From assembly GCA_964650975.1 (NCBI GenBank), contig CAZYWA010000106.1:1-18504 (forward strand): 18,504 nt of DNA, read 5' to 3'. The stretch is from CAZYWA01 sp964650975 [NCBI: uncultured bacterium] (GTDB taxonomy: Bacteria > JADJOY01). Numbering within the stretch: the stretch's first letter is position 1; the number at the start of each line of letters is the position of its first letter. Positions 1 to 6,117 of this stretch are shown in pieces. The notes below the pieces were generated by a model, which saw only the letters and a list, made by a program, of their open reading frames with translations, was not told the DNA's origin and made no database searches. Position numbers and translations under genes: made by a program.

Positions 1-441
1 GGCCAGCGGATAGGCGATCGCGACGCACACCAGCGTGGTGATCGCGGCGACCCACGCGCTGCGCAGCGCGATCCACGCATAGTCGGCGCTCCACCCGAGG
101 AGCCCGAACCCGGCGAGGCGAGCGAAGTTGCCGGTGGTGAGCTTCCACAGGACCTGACCGTCGGGTGCGCGGCTGGCGAACCCGAGCCCCGCGATCACCA
201 GCGACGGCAACACCAGCAGCAACGCCAGCCAGGCGATGCTCGGCGCCAGCAGCAACGCACCGGTGCGCGCGAGCTTGCGGCGAGTGGTGAGGCGGCCGTA
301 CCAGACGAGTTCTCGCGGGGGGCTGTTCCAGCCCCCCGCCCCAAAAAAGGCGCGACTTTTTTGGGGCCTCACCCCCGAGCCGGCTCGCTTCGCTCGCCGC
401 GCGCCTGCGGCGCGGGCCTGTTTTTCCACCTTCTCAGTCAT
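1..441 (-). CDS. potB: PotB-like ABC transporter permease, N-terminal part (cut by window edge)
   Basis: Inner-membrane permease subunit of a polyamine-type ABC importer. The start ATG at 441 overlaps the end of the ATPase gene by 8 bp, so the two are probably translationally coupled. The visible 147 codons contain a first membrane helix (about residues 66-90, beginning ALLLAPSIAWLALLL), a periplasmic stretch, and the start of the core helices (about 125-147, with WIALRSAWVAAITT and ending AYPLA), which resembles the PotB/PotH family. Family members usually begin shortly before the first helix. Here residues of about 8-46 are encoded by a Family A palindromic repeat that has kept the frame open, giving a basic, glycine-rich extension. 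The true start could be an internal GTG or CTG after the repeat, but the overlap with the ATPase gene favours 441. The rest of the gene lies off the left edge. The permease assignment is strong; polyamine specificity is inferred. Confidence 0.85.
   Translation of the reverse strand, partial: MTEKVEKQARAAGARRAKRAGSGVRPQKSRAFFGAGGWNSPPRELVWYGRLTTRRKLARTGALLLAPSIAWLALLLVLPSLVIAGLGFASRAPDGQVLWKLTTGNFARLAGFGLLGWSADYAWIALRSAWVAAITTLVCVAIAYPLA
315..414 (-). repeat. Family A palindromic repeat, copy 1 (inside permease gene)
   Basis: About 100 bp with three consecutive hairpins. Hairpin 1 has arms GGGGGGCTG (317-325) and CAGCCCCCC (329-337) around TTC, and extends to an 11 bp stem at 315-339. Hairpin 2 has arms CCCCAAAAAAG (339-349) and CTTTTTTGGGG (356-366). 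Hairpin 3 has arms CGCGCC (400-405) and GGCGCG (409-414). Between hairpins 2 and 3 lies a near-identical core at 370-398 shared with the copies at 3364-3392 and 5153-5181. Strand is given as the one on which mismatches in other copies become G-U pairs. This copy is read in frame by the permease gene. Confidence 0.9.
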
Positions 442-1507
442 CGAGAGCTCGAAGGTGCTCGGCGGGAAGCGTGAGGTCGAAGGTGGCACCGCGCTCGAGG
501 GCAACCGCGGGTGCCAGCCGCACCCGCAGCGGACCTGGCTCCGCCTGCACGTCGACGTGATCGCCGCGAAACACCGCGTCGGCGACGGTGACCCGAACCC
601 GGTTGGTCGCGTCGGGCGCGCCCTCCGGAGCCGCGATGCGGATTCGCTCGGGGCGGATCGCGATCGTGCCGGCTTCCCAGCTCGGTGCTTCGCCGAGCAC
701 CAGCCGGCCGAGCGGTGTCTCGACCTCTCGCGGCCCGGTGCGCCTCGCCGCGATCAGGTTCGCGGCACCGAGGAACTCGGCCACGAAGCGGTTCCGCGGC
801 CGTTCGTAAACCTCGTGCGGTGTGCCCGACTGCTCGACCCGGCCCCGGTTCATCACGAAGATCCGGTCCGACACGGTCATCGCCTCGTCCTGATCGTGCG
901 TGACCAGTAGAAACGTGGTGCCGAGCGCGCGCTGCACGCGGCGCAGCTCGAGCTGCACCTCCGAGCGCAGCTTGGCATCGAGCGCCGACATGGGCTCGTC
1001 GAGCAGCAACAGCTCGGGCTCGTTCACCAGCGCACGCGCCAGCGCCACGCGCTGCTTCTGTCCTCCCGACAGCTGATCGGTGCGGCGCCGCTCGAGGCCT
1101 TCGAGCTGCACCAGCGCCAGCGAGCGGGCGACGCGCGAACGGATCTCCGCGTCCGGCTTCCTTCGCGAGCGCAGTCCGAAGGCCACGTTTTCGAAGACGT
1201 CGAGATGGGGGAAGAGCGCGTAGCTCTGGAACACGGTGTTGACGGGCCGCTCGTGAGCGGGCAGCGAGTCGATGGCACGGCCGCCGAGGCGGACCGTTCC
1301 GGCGTCCGCGACGTCGAGCCCGGCGAGGATTCGAAGCAGCGTGGTTTTCCCGCAGCCCGAGGGACCGAGCAGGGTCACGAAGTCGCCGGCGCGGACGTCG
1401 AGGCTGACGCCGTCGAGCGCCACCACGTCGCCGAACTTCTTCCGCGCGCCACGCACCGCAAGCCCCGCCGATGCTTCGGGTGGTTGGCGCGGGTCGCGTT
1501 CGGACAC
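434..1507 (-). CDS. potA: PotA-like ABC transporter ATP-binding protein
   Basis: Cytoplasmic ATPase that drives a solute importer of the spermidine/putrescine/iron/sulfate-type (CUT1-like) group. The 357 residues show the full motif set: Walker A GPSGCGKTT (48-56), Q-loop at Q94 in FQSYALFPH, signature LSGGQ (146-150), Walker B LLLLDEP (166-172) and switch His204 in THDQDEA. The stretch VNTVFQSYALFPH is particularly like PotA. The C-terminal third (about 240-357) fits a TOBE domain, which usually has a regulatory role. The start is GTG at 1507; no strong Shine-Dalgarno is visible. It is followed by the permease gene with an 8 bp overlap. The solute-binding protein and the second permease are not in the window and may lie to the left. 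Length is normal for the family. The ATPase call is secure; the substrate is not. Confidence 0.93.
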   Translation of the reverse strand: MSERDPRQPPEASAGLAVRGARKKFGDVVALDGVSLDVRAGDFVTLLGPSGCGKTTLLRILAGLDVADAGTVRLGGRAIDSLPAHERPVNTVFQSYALFPHLDVFENVAFGLRSRRKPDAEIRSRVARSLALVQLEGLERRRTDQLSGGQKQRVALARALVNEPELLLLDEPMSALDAKLRSEVQLELRRVQRALGTTFLLVTHDQDEAMTVSDRIFVMNRGRVEQSGTPHEVYERPRNRFVAEFLGAANLIAARRTGPREVETPLGRLVLGEAPSWEAGTIAIRPERIRIAAPEGAPDATNRVRVTVADAVFRGDHVDVQAEPGPLRVRLAPAVALERGATFDLTLPAEHLRALDD

Positions 1508-1566
1508 GGTGGAAGTCGATCCGGGATCGAGACGGAAGCGAGCCGGGAAGAGACGCGTGCGGATGC

Positions 1567-1595
1567 GGGCTAGTCGCGAGGATCGGTCAAGTCAA
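1567..1595 (-). promoter_or_regulatory. Candidate sigma70-type promoter for potA-potB
   Basis: On the minus strand TTGACT (1595-1590) is followed after 17 bp by TAGCCC (1572-1567), a weak -10. A second TTGACC overlaps the first. The implied leader is about 50 nt ahead of the GTG at 1507. The -35 is good and the -10 poor, so this is tentative. Confidence 0.3.
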
Positions 1596-1608
1596 CGCTC
1601 GCCGCGGT

Positions 1609-1684
1609 GGAGGGCTGCGGTCCCTCGCAGCCGGAGCGTCCCGTCTCGATCGAGCGCAGCGGACGCGAGGGACCGCGTCCTTCC
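1609..1684 (+). repeat. Family B palindromic repeat, copy 1 (complete, two hairpins)
   Basis: The left hairpin has arms GGCTGCG (1613-1619) and CGCAGCC (1626-1632) around loop GTCCCT. The right hairpin has arms GGACGCG (1661-1667) and CGCGTCC (1674-1680) around loop AGGGAC. The two loops are reverse complements. The outer ends GGAGGG (1609-1614) and CCTTCC (1679-1684) are nearly inverted. The 28 bp middle contains the palindrome CTCGATCGAG (1645-1654). It lies in the divergent region between potA and the gene at 1822. Confidence 0.88.
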
Positions 1685-1758
1685 GGCCGATCGAGCGCGT
1701 CGGCAGGACGCTGTGCCTCGGTGAGCGCAAACCGAGACACGGCCCTCGGCGCGGGGAG

Positions 1759-1764
1759 TAGAAT
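1759..1764 (+). promoter_or_regulatory. Possible -10 hexamer (TAGAAT) upstream of the gene at 1822
   Basis: TAGAAT differs from TATAAT at one base and stands 58 bp before the GTG start. The same GTAGAAT word occurs upstream of the arylsulfotransferase gene (11070-11076). No good -35 is visible at 16-18 bp spacing, so this is only a hint. Confidence 0.22.
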
Positions 1765-1821
1765 CCCGCGGCGCGACGGCACTTATCGGTCCCATCGCCA
1801 CGCAACGCTCGGGAGGCTCCG

Positions 1822-3303
1822 GTGACGTTGATTTCCACCGTCGGTCCGTTTCTGGTCGCCGTGCTCACGGTGGTGGCGATCCCGCTGCTCTTGCTGTTCG
1901 TGTTGCTGGCGGTGGTGATCTCGCGCTTCGTGTTCCAGGAGCCGGACCATCGCTGGGCGGCCGACGACGACACGCGCCTGCGACGGGTGTTCCGCGCCAT
2001 CCACGATCTCGGCTACGCGAAGCTCTCGACCGCTCGCCGCCACTCGCTGGTGCGCCTGGTCACCCAGATTCGCCGTCCGGCCCCGCCGGGAGTGCTCGGC
2101 ACGCTCGCGGGGCTCACGGTGTACGCGTGTTGCGTGCTGTGCGTGCCCGTGGCGGCCGCCGTGTTGTGGCTCGGGATGTTCGTGCCGCATCGAGCGCCGA
2201 AGGAGGCTCTCGCCCGGCCCACGCCGTTCATGAGTGGCAAGATCGACGAGGGCTTCCAGCTCGCGTGCGACGGCAGCGAGCCGCATTCCCGGGTTGGACC
2301 GGCGGCGGCCGACGAGCTACCCATCACGTGGATCTTTCCGCGACCGACGGCCGCCGAGGCCGCAGCGCTCGCCGCTTCGACCGAGCAGCTGCGAGAACGG
2401 CTCGGAGAGCCGGCTCGCGATCAGCTGCTGTCGCGAGTCGTCGCCTGGGACCGTCTGGTGTTCGCTAGCGGTGGTCGTCCGCCCGAAAAGCCAGCGGGCG
2501 ACACCACGCGGCACGCCGAGGGCGCATCTCCGCCCCGGCCATCGCAGGTGCCGGCGGGTGGCTTCGTGCGCTCGGACGTGTCGCACGAAGGAGTCGCGGT
2601 GGCGCTCGTCTGCCGTGGCCCCGACCCGGCTTCGGCCGCCGCGCTCGCCAGCACCCTCGACGATTATCTGGGCGCTCCGCCGTTCGTGACGCTGCGCCCA
2701 CCCTGGGCTCCTGCTCCACCGCTCGACGAGGCGGAAGCAGCGGCGCAATCGCGAGCGTGGCAGACCTACCGGGCGTTGCAGGTCGCGGACGCCAAGGCGC
2801 CACCCGTCGAGGCGTTGAGCCGATGGAAGCTCTGGTGGGCGATGCGGAGCGAGTCCAAGGATCCGGCGATCCGCAAGGCGAAGATGGAGGAGAGGCGGAA
2901 CGAGCGGATGGCGAAGCGCCGCGCGCGCCTCGAGCAGGTGATCGCCGCAGCGCGCGTTGGCACGGAGCTGGACGAGGAGACCGTGGACCTCTATCGCGAT
3001 GCGAGATCCGGCGGTTTCGGTCCACCCGCCATGGAGGCCGCGCACAAGCTGGGAGCGCGGCTCGGCCAGCCGCCGCTCACCGCGGACGAGCACGGCTTCT
3101 GGCGAGCGAGCGCGGCCGACGAGGCGCACACGATGAGCGGCAGCCCGAAGCTGGACGGAAACGACGTGTGGATCCCGTACGCGAGCTTCGCGGTGCTCGA
3201 CACCGGCCTTCCCGAGGTGGCGGGCTTCCTGTGCGCGCGCGACTGCAAGTCCGTCGAGTACTGGATCCGCCAGAACACCGCAGCGGAGGACGAGGAAGAC
3301 TGA
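1822..3303 (+). CDS. Hypothetical membrane protein with two N-terminal transmembrane segments
   Basis: I do not recognise this 493-residue protein. The start is GTG at 1822, with GGGAGG at 1811-1816 spaced 5 bp away. Two hydrophobic segments are clear: about residues 8-35 (very rich in Val and Leu) and about 91-120 (with YACCVLCVPV). The loop between them is basic and may be cytoplasmic. After the second helix comes a long soluble part of some 370 residues with Pro/Ala/Gly-rich stretches. A charged helix at about 350-385 (with RKAKMEERRNERMAKRRARL) may form a coiled coil. The acidic C-terminus ends EDEED. No catalytic motif or known fold is evident. Codon use and GC match the neighbours, so it is a real gene. 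It is transcribed away from potA and converges on the DUF35 gene, with a Family A repeat just after its stop. Role unknown. Confidence 0.8.
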   Translation: MTLISTVGPFLVAVLTVVAIPLLLLFVLLAVVISRFVFQEPDHRWAADDDTRLRRVFRAIHDLGYAKLSTARRHSLVRLVTQIRRPAPPGVLGTLAGLTVYACCVLCVPVAAAVLWLGMFVPHRAPKEALARPTPFMSGKIDEGFQLACDGSEPHSRVGPAAADELPITWIFPRPTAAEAAALAASTEQLRERLGEPARDQLLSRVVAWDRLVFASGGRPPEKPAGDTTRHAEGASPPRPSQVPAGGFVRSDVSHEGVAVALVCRGPDPASAAALASTLDDYLGAPPFVTLRPPWAPAPPLDEAEAAAQSRAWQTYRALQVADAKAPPVEALSRWKLWWAMRSESKDPAIRKAKMEERRNERMAKRRARLEQVIAAARVGTELDEETVDLYRDARSGGFGPPAMEAAHKLGARLGQPPLTADEHGFWRASAADEAHTMSGSPKLDGNDVWIPYASFAVLDTGLPEVAGFLCARDCKSVEYWIRQNTAAEDEED

Positions 3304-3309
3304 CTTTCC

Positions 3310-3409
3310 CGGGGGTCTGTTCCAGACCCCCGCCCCACGAAAAGTGCGATTTTCGCGGGGCCCCACCCCCGAGTCGGCTCGCTTCGCTCGCCGGGCGCCT
3401 CTCGGCGCC
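3310..3409 (-). repeat. Family A palindromic repeat, copy 2
   Basis: It begins 6 bp after the stop of the gene ending at 3303. Hairpin 1 has arms GGGGGTCTG (3311-3319) and CAGACCCCC (3323-3331) around TTC. Hairpin 2 has arms CCCCACGAAAA (3333-3343) and TTTTCGCGGGG (3350-3360) with one A-C mismatch that is G-U on the minus strand. Hairpin 3 has arms GGCGCC (3394-3399) and GGCGCC (3404-3409). Compared with copy 1 all three stems show paired substitutions. The conserved core is at 3364-3392. Confidence 0.9.
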
Positions 3410-3427
3410 GGCATGGATCCACGCGAG

Positions 3428-3475
3428 CAGTCGGTTCGGGGGTGACGGCGAGTGGAAGCGCCCCCGAACCGACTG
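3428..3475. terminator. Strong inverted repeat between convergent genes, likely bidirectional terminator
   Basis: Perfect 15 bp arms CAGTCGGTTCGGGGG (3428-3442) and CCCCCGAACCGACTG (3461-3475) enclose an 18-nt loop. It sits between the converging ends of the genes at 1822-3303 and 3508-3936, where a two-way terminator would be expected. There is no T-tract on either side, so it may be a non-canonical terminator or a repeat remnant. Confidence 0.5.
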
Positions 3476-3507
3476 ATGCCGCGAGTCCCTCACAAACTCT
3501 GACGCGG

Positions 3508-3936
3508 CTACGTGGTGCGGGATTCGGTGGGTCGCCACTGGGGAAGCGTCGTGGTCTCGTCGACCTGCTCGAACGTGACCTCGACGGGCATGCCGATGGC
3601 GATCTGGTCGAGCGGACAATCGAGCAGGTTGCCGACCACCCGCAAGCGTGGGTCCTCGGCCAGCTCCACCAGCACGATCGCGAACGGCGCCTTCGCCTGA
3701 AAGGCCGGCAAGACCGGCAGATGCGCGATCACGAAGCTGAACACCGTGCCGCGTCCCGACATCCGCTCCCAGCTCGCGTCGAGCGAGCGGCAGTGGTCGC
3801 ACATCGGCTGAGGAGGGAAGCGGAGCCGGCCGCACGAGCCACAGCGCTGCACGCGCAGCTCGTGGCGCCGCGCCGCGTCCCAGTAGGGCGCAGTGGCGTC
3901 GTCTGGCTGCGGCAGCGGGCGCGCCGGAGCGGTCAT
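3508..3936 (-). CDS. DUF35-type zinc-ribbon/OB-fold protein (thiolase/retro-aldolase partner)
   Basis: Small (142 aa) two-domain protein. An N-terminal rubredoxin-like zinc ribbon has Cys32, Cys35, Cys46 and Cys49 (CGSCG and CDHC); an OB-fold follows from about residue 55 (GRGTVFSFVIAH, then PFAIVLVEL). In characterised systems such as ChsH2 and Ltp2 of cholesterol side-chain breakdown, DUF35 domains bind the acyl-CoA and are needed by a thiolase-fold aldolase or hydratase partner. The ATG at 3936 overlaps the thiolase stop as ATGA, so the two products should be made together and very probably form a complex. An in-frame extension upstream of 3936 exists but only reads the thiolase gene out of frame. 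This is the last gene of the minus-strand block. Family assignment is strong; substrate is unknown. Confidence 0.9.
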   Translation of the reverse strand: MTAPARPLPQPDDATAPYWDAARRHELRVQRCGSCGRLRFPPQPMCDHCRSLDASWERMSGRGTVFSFVIAHLPVLPAFQAKAPFAIVLVELAEDPRLRVVGNLLDCPLDQIAIGMPVEVTFEQVDETTTLPQWRPTESRTT

Positions 3937-5075
3937 GGAGCACCCAGGATCAAGGCACTCGTCGGCACGCCCGCGCCGCTCGTGACCAGGCAGAGCTCCG
4001 CGCCGTCGACTTGCGAGGTGGACGTTCCGCGGATCTGCCGCACGCCTTCCAGGATCAGGTTGAGGCCGTGCACGTAGGCCTCGCTCAAGCCACCGCCGCT
4101 GGTGTTGGTGGGCAACGACCCGTGCGGCCATTCGAGAGCGCCGCTGGCTGCAAGCGGACCGCTCTCGCCGGGCTTGCAGAAGCCGAACTCTTCCAGCGAG
4201 AGGAGCACCAGGGGCGTGAAGGCGTCGTAGATCTGCGCCACGTCGATGTCGCCCGGGGAGACACCGGCGCGCCCGAAGAGGTCGCGGGCCGCGAACGTCG
4301 ACGGCGTCTCGAGGAAACGCGGTCCGTAGTAGTCGGTCATCACGAAGTGGCGCTCGCCGCTCGCCTGCGCGCCGGCCACCACGAGCGCGGCGCGCTGACG
4401 GAGATCGCGCGCATGCTCGGCGGACGTGACCACCACCGCCAGTGCACCGTCGGTTTCGAGGCAGCAATCGAGCTTGCGGAGCGGCTCAGAGACCCAGCGC
4501 GACGCCTGATGATCGGCGAGGGTGATCGGCTCGCGCATCACGGCGGCGGGGTTCCGCGACGCATGCGTGCGGCACGCGACGGCCACGGCGCCCAGGTGCT
4601 CGCTGGTGGTGCCGTATTCGTGCATGTGGCGGCGAGTGAGCATGGCGATCTGGTCGACCGGGCGCACCAGGCCGTAAGGCGCGGTGAACTGCTTGTCGCC
4701 GGGCACGCCCGCGCCGGTGCCGGCCCAGGGACGCCCGCCGCTGCCGCGATTCCGCGCCCGCCAGCACACCACGGTTCGCGCCTGGCCCGTGGCGACGGCC
4801 ATCGCGGCGAGCGTCACCGCGCCGCAGCCGGCACCGCCGCCGTAGCTGAGCGACGCGAAGAAGCCGAGATTCTCGATGCCAAGGTTGCGCGCGATCTCGA
4901 CCTCCGTGGTCGATTCCAGGTCGAATCGCACCAGGCCGTCGACGTCGCGCGCGTCGAGCCCGGCGTCGTCGAGCGCCGCCAGGATCGCTTCGAGGGCGAT
5001 GGTGCGCTCCGGCTTGCCGATGTCCTTCGCGAACGCCGTCTGGCCGATCCCGACGATCGCCGCCGCGCGCTTCAA
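3933..5075 (-). CDS. Lipid-transfer/SCPx-type thiolase (probable acyl-CoA retro-aldolase)
   Basis: Thiolase-fold protein of 380 aa. It begins with the typical strand AAAIVGIGQTAFAK (about 4-17) and the helix with ALEAILAALDDAGLDARDVD. A glycine-rich loop GGGAGCGAV (79-87) contains Cys84 near where thiolases place their nucleophile, though the classical C-A-S-G order is absent. The late GHP and C-x-G motifs of true thiolases are also absent; instead NTSGGGLSEAYVHG is seen. Such proteins paired with DUF35 (Ltp1/Ltp2) act as retro-aldolases that release short acyl units from steroid side chains, so C-C cleavage is more likely than thiolysis. I chose TTG at 5075, with GGGGAAA upstream; the longer frame to 5183 reads only Family A repeat sequence. 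It overlaps the DUF35 gene by 4 bp. Confidence 0.87.
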   Translation of the reverse strand: MKRAAAIVGIGQTAFAKDIGKPERTIALEAILAALDDAGLDARDVDGLVRFDLESTTEVEIARNLGIENLGFFASLSYGGGAGCGAVTLAAMAVATGQARTVVCWRARNRGSGGRPWAGTGAGVPGDKQFTAPYGLVRPVDQIAMLTRRHMHEYGTTSEHLGAVAVACRTHASRNPAAVMREPITLADHQASRWVSEPLRKLDCCLETDGALAVVVTSAEHARDLRQRAALVVAGAQASGERHFVMTDYYGPRFLETPSTFAARDLFGRAGVSPGDIDVAQIYDAFTPLVLLSLEEFGFCKPGESGPLAASGALEWPHGSLPTNTSGGGLSEAYVHGLNLILEGVRQIRGTSTSQVDGAELCLVTSGAGVPTSALILGAP

Positions 5076-5083
5076 TGTTTCCC

Positions 5084-5198
5084 CGGAGGGCTGTTCCAGC
5101 CCCCCGCCCCGCACGTGTCGTCGGAGAAGCGGGCGCGGCTTTTGCGGCGTCCCACCCCCGAGTCGGCTCGCTTTGCTCGCCACGCGCCTACGACGCCT
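5084..5198 (-). repeat. Family A palindromic repeat, copy 3 (partly diverged)
   Basis: Hairpin 1 has arms GGAGGGCTG (5085-5093) and CAGCCCCCC (5097-5105) around TTC, with one A-C mismatch that becomes G-U on the minus strand. The middle hairpin region is longer and degenerate (5107-5150). The conserved core is at 5153-5181 with one base change. The right end runs directly towards the Family B copy at 5210. Its left end is 9 bp upstream of the thiolase start, so it supplies the thiolase leader and probably part of its ribosome site. Confidence 0.85.
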
Positions 5199-5209
5199 AC
5201 CCCTCGCTC

Positions 5210-5284
5210 GGAGGGCTGCGGTCCCTCGCAGCCGCAGCGCTCCATCGCGTCTGGTCTCGACGGGTGCGCGGGACGGGTGCGCAT
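5210..5284 (+). repeat. Family B palindromic repeat, copy 2 (right half degraded)
   Basis: The left hairpin is intact: GGCTGCG (5214-5220), loop GTCCCT, CGCAGCC (5227-5233), preceded by GGAGGG (5210-5215). The right half is only recognisable as a rearranged GGTGCGCGGGAC segment (about 5264-5275). It abuts the stop codon of the crotonase gene at 5286. With Family A copy 3 it fills almost the whole 210 bp gap between that gene and the thiolase gene. Confidence 0.8.
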
Positions 5285-5285
5285 C

Positions 5286-6104
5286 TCAGTCCGGCTTCGG
5301 CGCGCGATCGCCCTTGCGGGGCGGCGGTCGGTACTCCCACGCGGGCTTCCTCTTCTCGACGTAGGCGCGCGCACCTTCCTTGGCGTCCGGATACGCGCGC
5401 GGGAACTGGTGCACCACGTCCCAGCCCATCTCGAGCGCCGCGCCGAGGCCGGTGTCGAGGCTCTCCCAGATCGCGTGGCGGCTCCAGAAGACCGCGTTGG
5501 GCGAGCTTTCGCAGATCGCGGCGGCGAGCTCCTGCGCGCGAGCGAGCAGCCGTTCGGGCGGAACGACCTCGCTCACCAGGCCGATCGCCAGCGCGCGCTC
5601 GGCGCTCACCCGCTCCGCTTTACCGAGCATCACCATCCGGAACACCGCTTCGAGCGGGATCTTGCGCGCCAGCCTGAGCGTGCCCGCGATCGACACCTGG
5701 CCGGCCGAGGTACGCGCGTCGGTGAACACCGCGGCGGTGCTCGCGATGGCGATGTCCGCGTCGGCCACGAACACCAGCCCGCCGCCGGCGCAGGTGCCGT
5801 TCACGGCGGCGATGACGGGTTTGCCGAAGTCGCAGTCGAGGGCCGTGAGCCGTACCGGCCCCGAAGGCGGCGGCGTGCCGGGCGCAGGCGGCGGCTCGCG
5901 AAGATCCATGCCGGTGCAAAAAGCGCGATCCCCCGCGCCGGTCACGACGGCGACCCAAACGCCCGGATCCTCGCGGAGCTCGGCCCACGCTCGCGGCAGC
6001 TCGGCGCGCATCACCGAGTCGAACGCGTTCATGCGATCGGGCCGGTTGAGCGTGAGCGTCGCGACGTGGCCGCTGCGCTCGATCGTGAGAGTCGTGAAGC
6101 TCAT
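5286..6104 (-). CDS. Enoyl-CoA hydratase/isomerase (crotonase) family protein, lacking both hydratase glutamates
   Basis: Crotonase-fold acyl-CoA enzyme of 272 aa, normal length. It shows the early RPDRMNAFD motif (21-29), the first oxyanion-hole strand AFCTGMDL (61-68) and the second oxyanion motif NGTCAGGG (102-109). Where a hydratase has Pro-Glu (Glu144 in rat mitochondrial enzyme) it reads Ala-Arg in FTDARTSAG (127-135). At the second catalytic position (Glu164) there is Arg156. CoA binding and oxyanion stabilisation are therefore kept while water-addition chemistry is unlikely in its standard form. Isomerase, C-C hydrolase or thioesterase activity is possible. It lies 13 bp after its paralogue. 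A basic, proline-rich tail (RKPAWEYRPPPRKGDRAPKPD) extends beyond the paralogue. Confidence 0.92.
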   Translation of the reverse strand: MSFTTLTIERSGHVATLTLNRPDRMNAFDSVMRAELPRAWAELREDPGVWVAVVTGAGDRAFCTGMDLREPPPAPGTPPPSGPVRLTALDCDFGKPVIAAVNGTCAGGGLVFVADADIAIASTAAVFTDARTSAGQVSIAGTLRLARKIPLEAVFRMVMLGKAERVSAERALAIGLVSEVVPPERLLARAQELAAAICESSPNAVFWSRHAIWESLDTGLGAALEMGWDVVHQFPRAYPDAKEGARAYVEKRKPAWEYRPPPRKGDRAPKPD

Positions 6105-6117
6105 GGTCGTTCCAGCG

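Larger units (their letters stand above)
1508..1821. other. Divergent intergenic region between potA and the plus-strand membrane-protein gene
   Basis: This 314 bp stretch holds no convincing gene. It contains a candidate minus-strand promoter (1567-1595), a complete Family B palindromic repeat (1609-1684), a short inverted repeat (CTCGGT/ACCGAG, about 1718-1733), a TAGAAT hexamer (1759-1764) and a Shine-Dalgarno GGGAGG (1811-1816) in front of the GTG at 1822. Small ORFs here are arginine-rich shadows of the repeat. Confidence 0.6.

Noticed and set aside
236-910. 224-aa plus-strand ORF across the permease and potA genes
   Set aside because: Antisense to two genes with clear motifs and overlap-coupled starts; no motif of its own.
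1609-1684. Family B repeat as an intrinsic terminator or a CRISPR-like repeat
   Set aside because: It lies between divergent starts, has no T-tract, and there is no regular repeat-spacer array.
2317-3414. 365-aa minus-strand ORF starting inside Family A copy 2
   Set aside because: It is antisense to the well-supported gene at 1822-3303 and its composition is that of a shadow frame.
5076-5183. N-terminal extension of the thiolase to 5183
   Set aside because: The added residues are only the Family A repeat read in another frame, and thiolases of this family start just before the AAIVGIGQT strand.
5072-5245. 57-aa minus-strand ORF reading through both repeats and ending in TGA that overlaps the thiolase TTG start
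   Set aside because: A coupled leader peptide is conceivable, but the sequence is wholly repeat-derived, no ribosome site is evident, and stop-free frames are common at this GC content.
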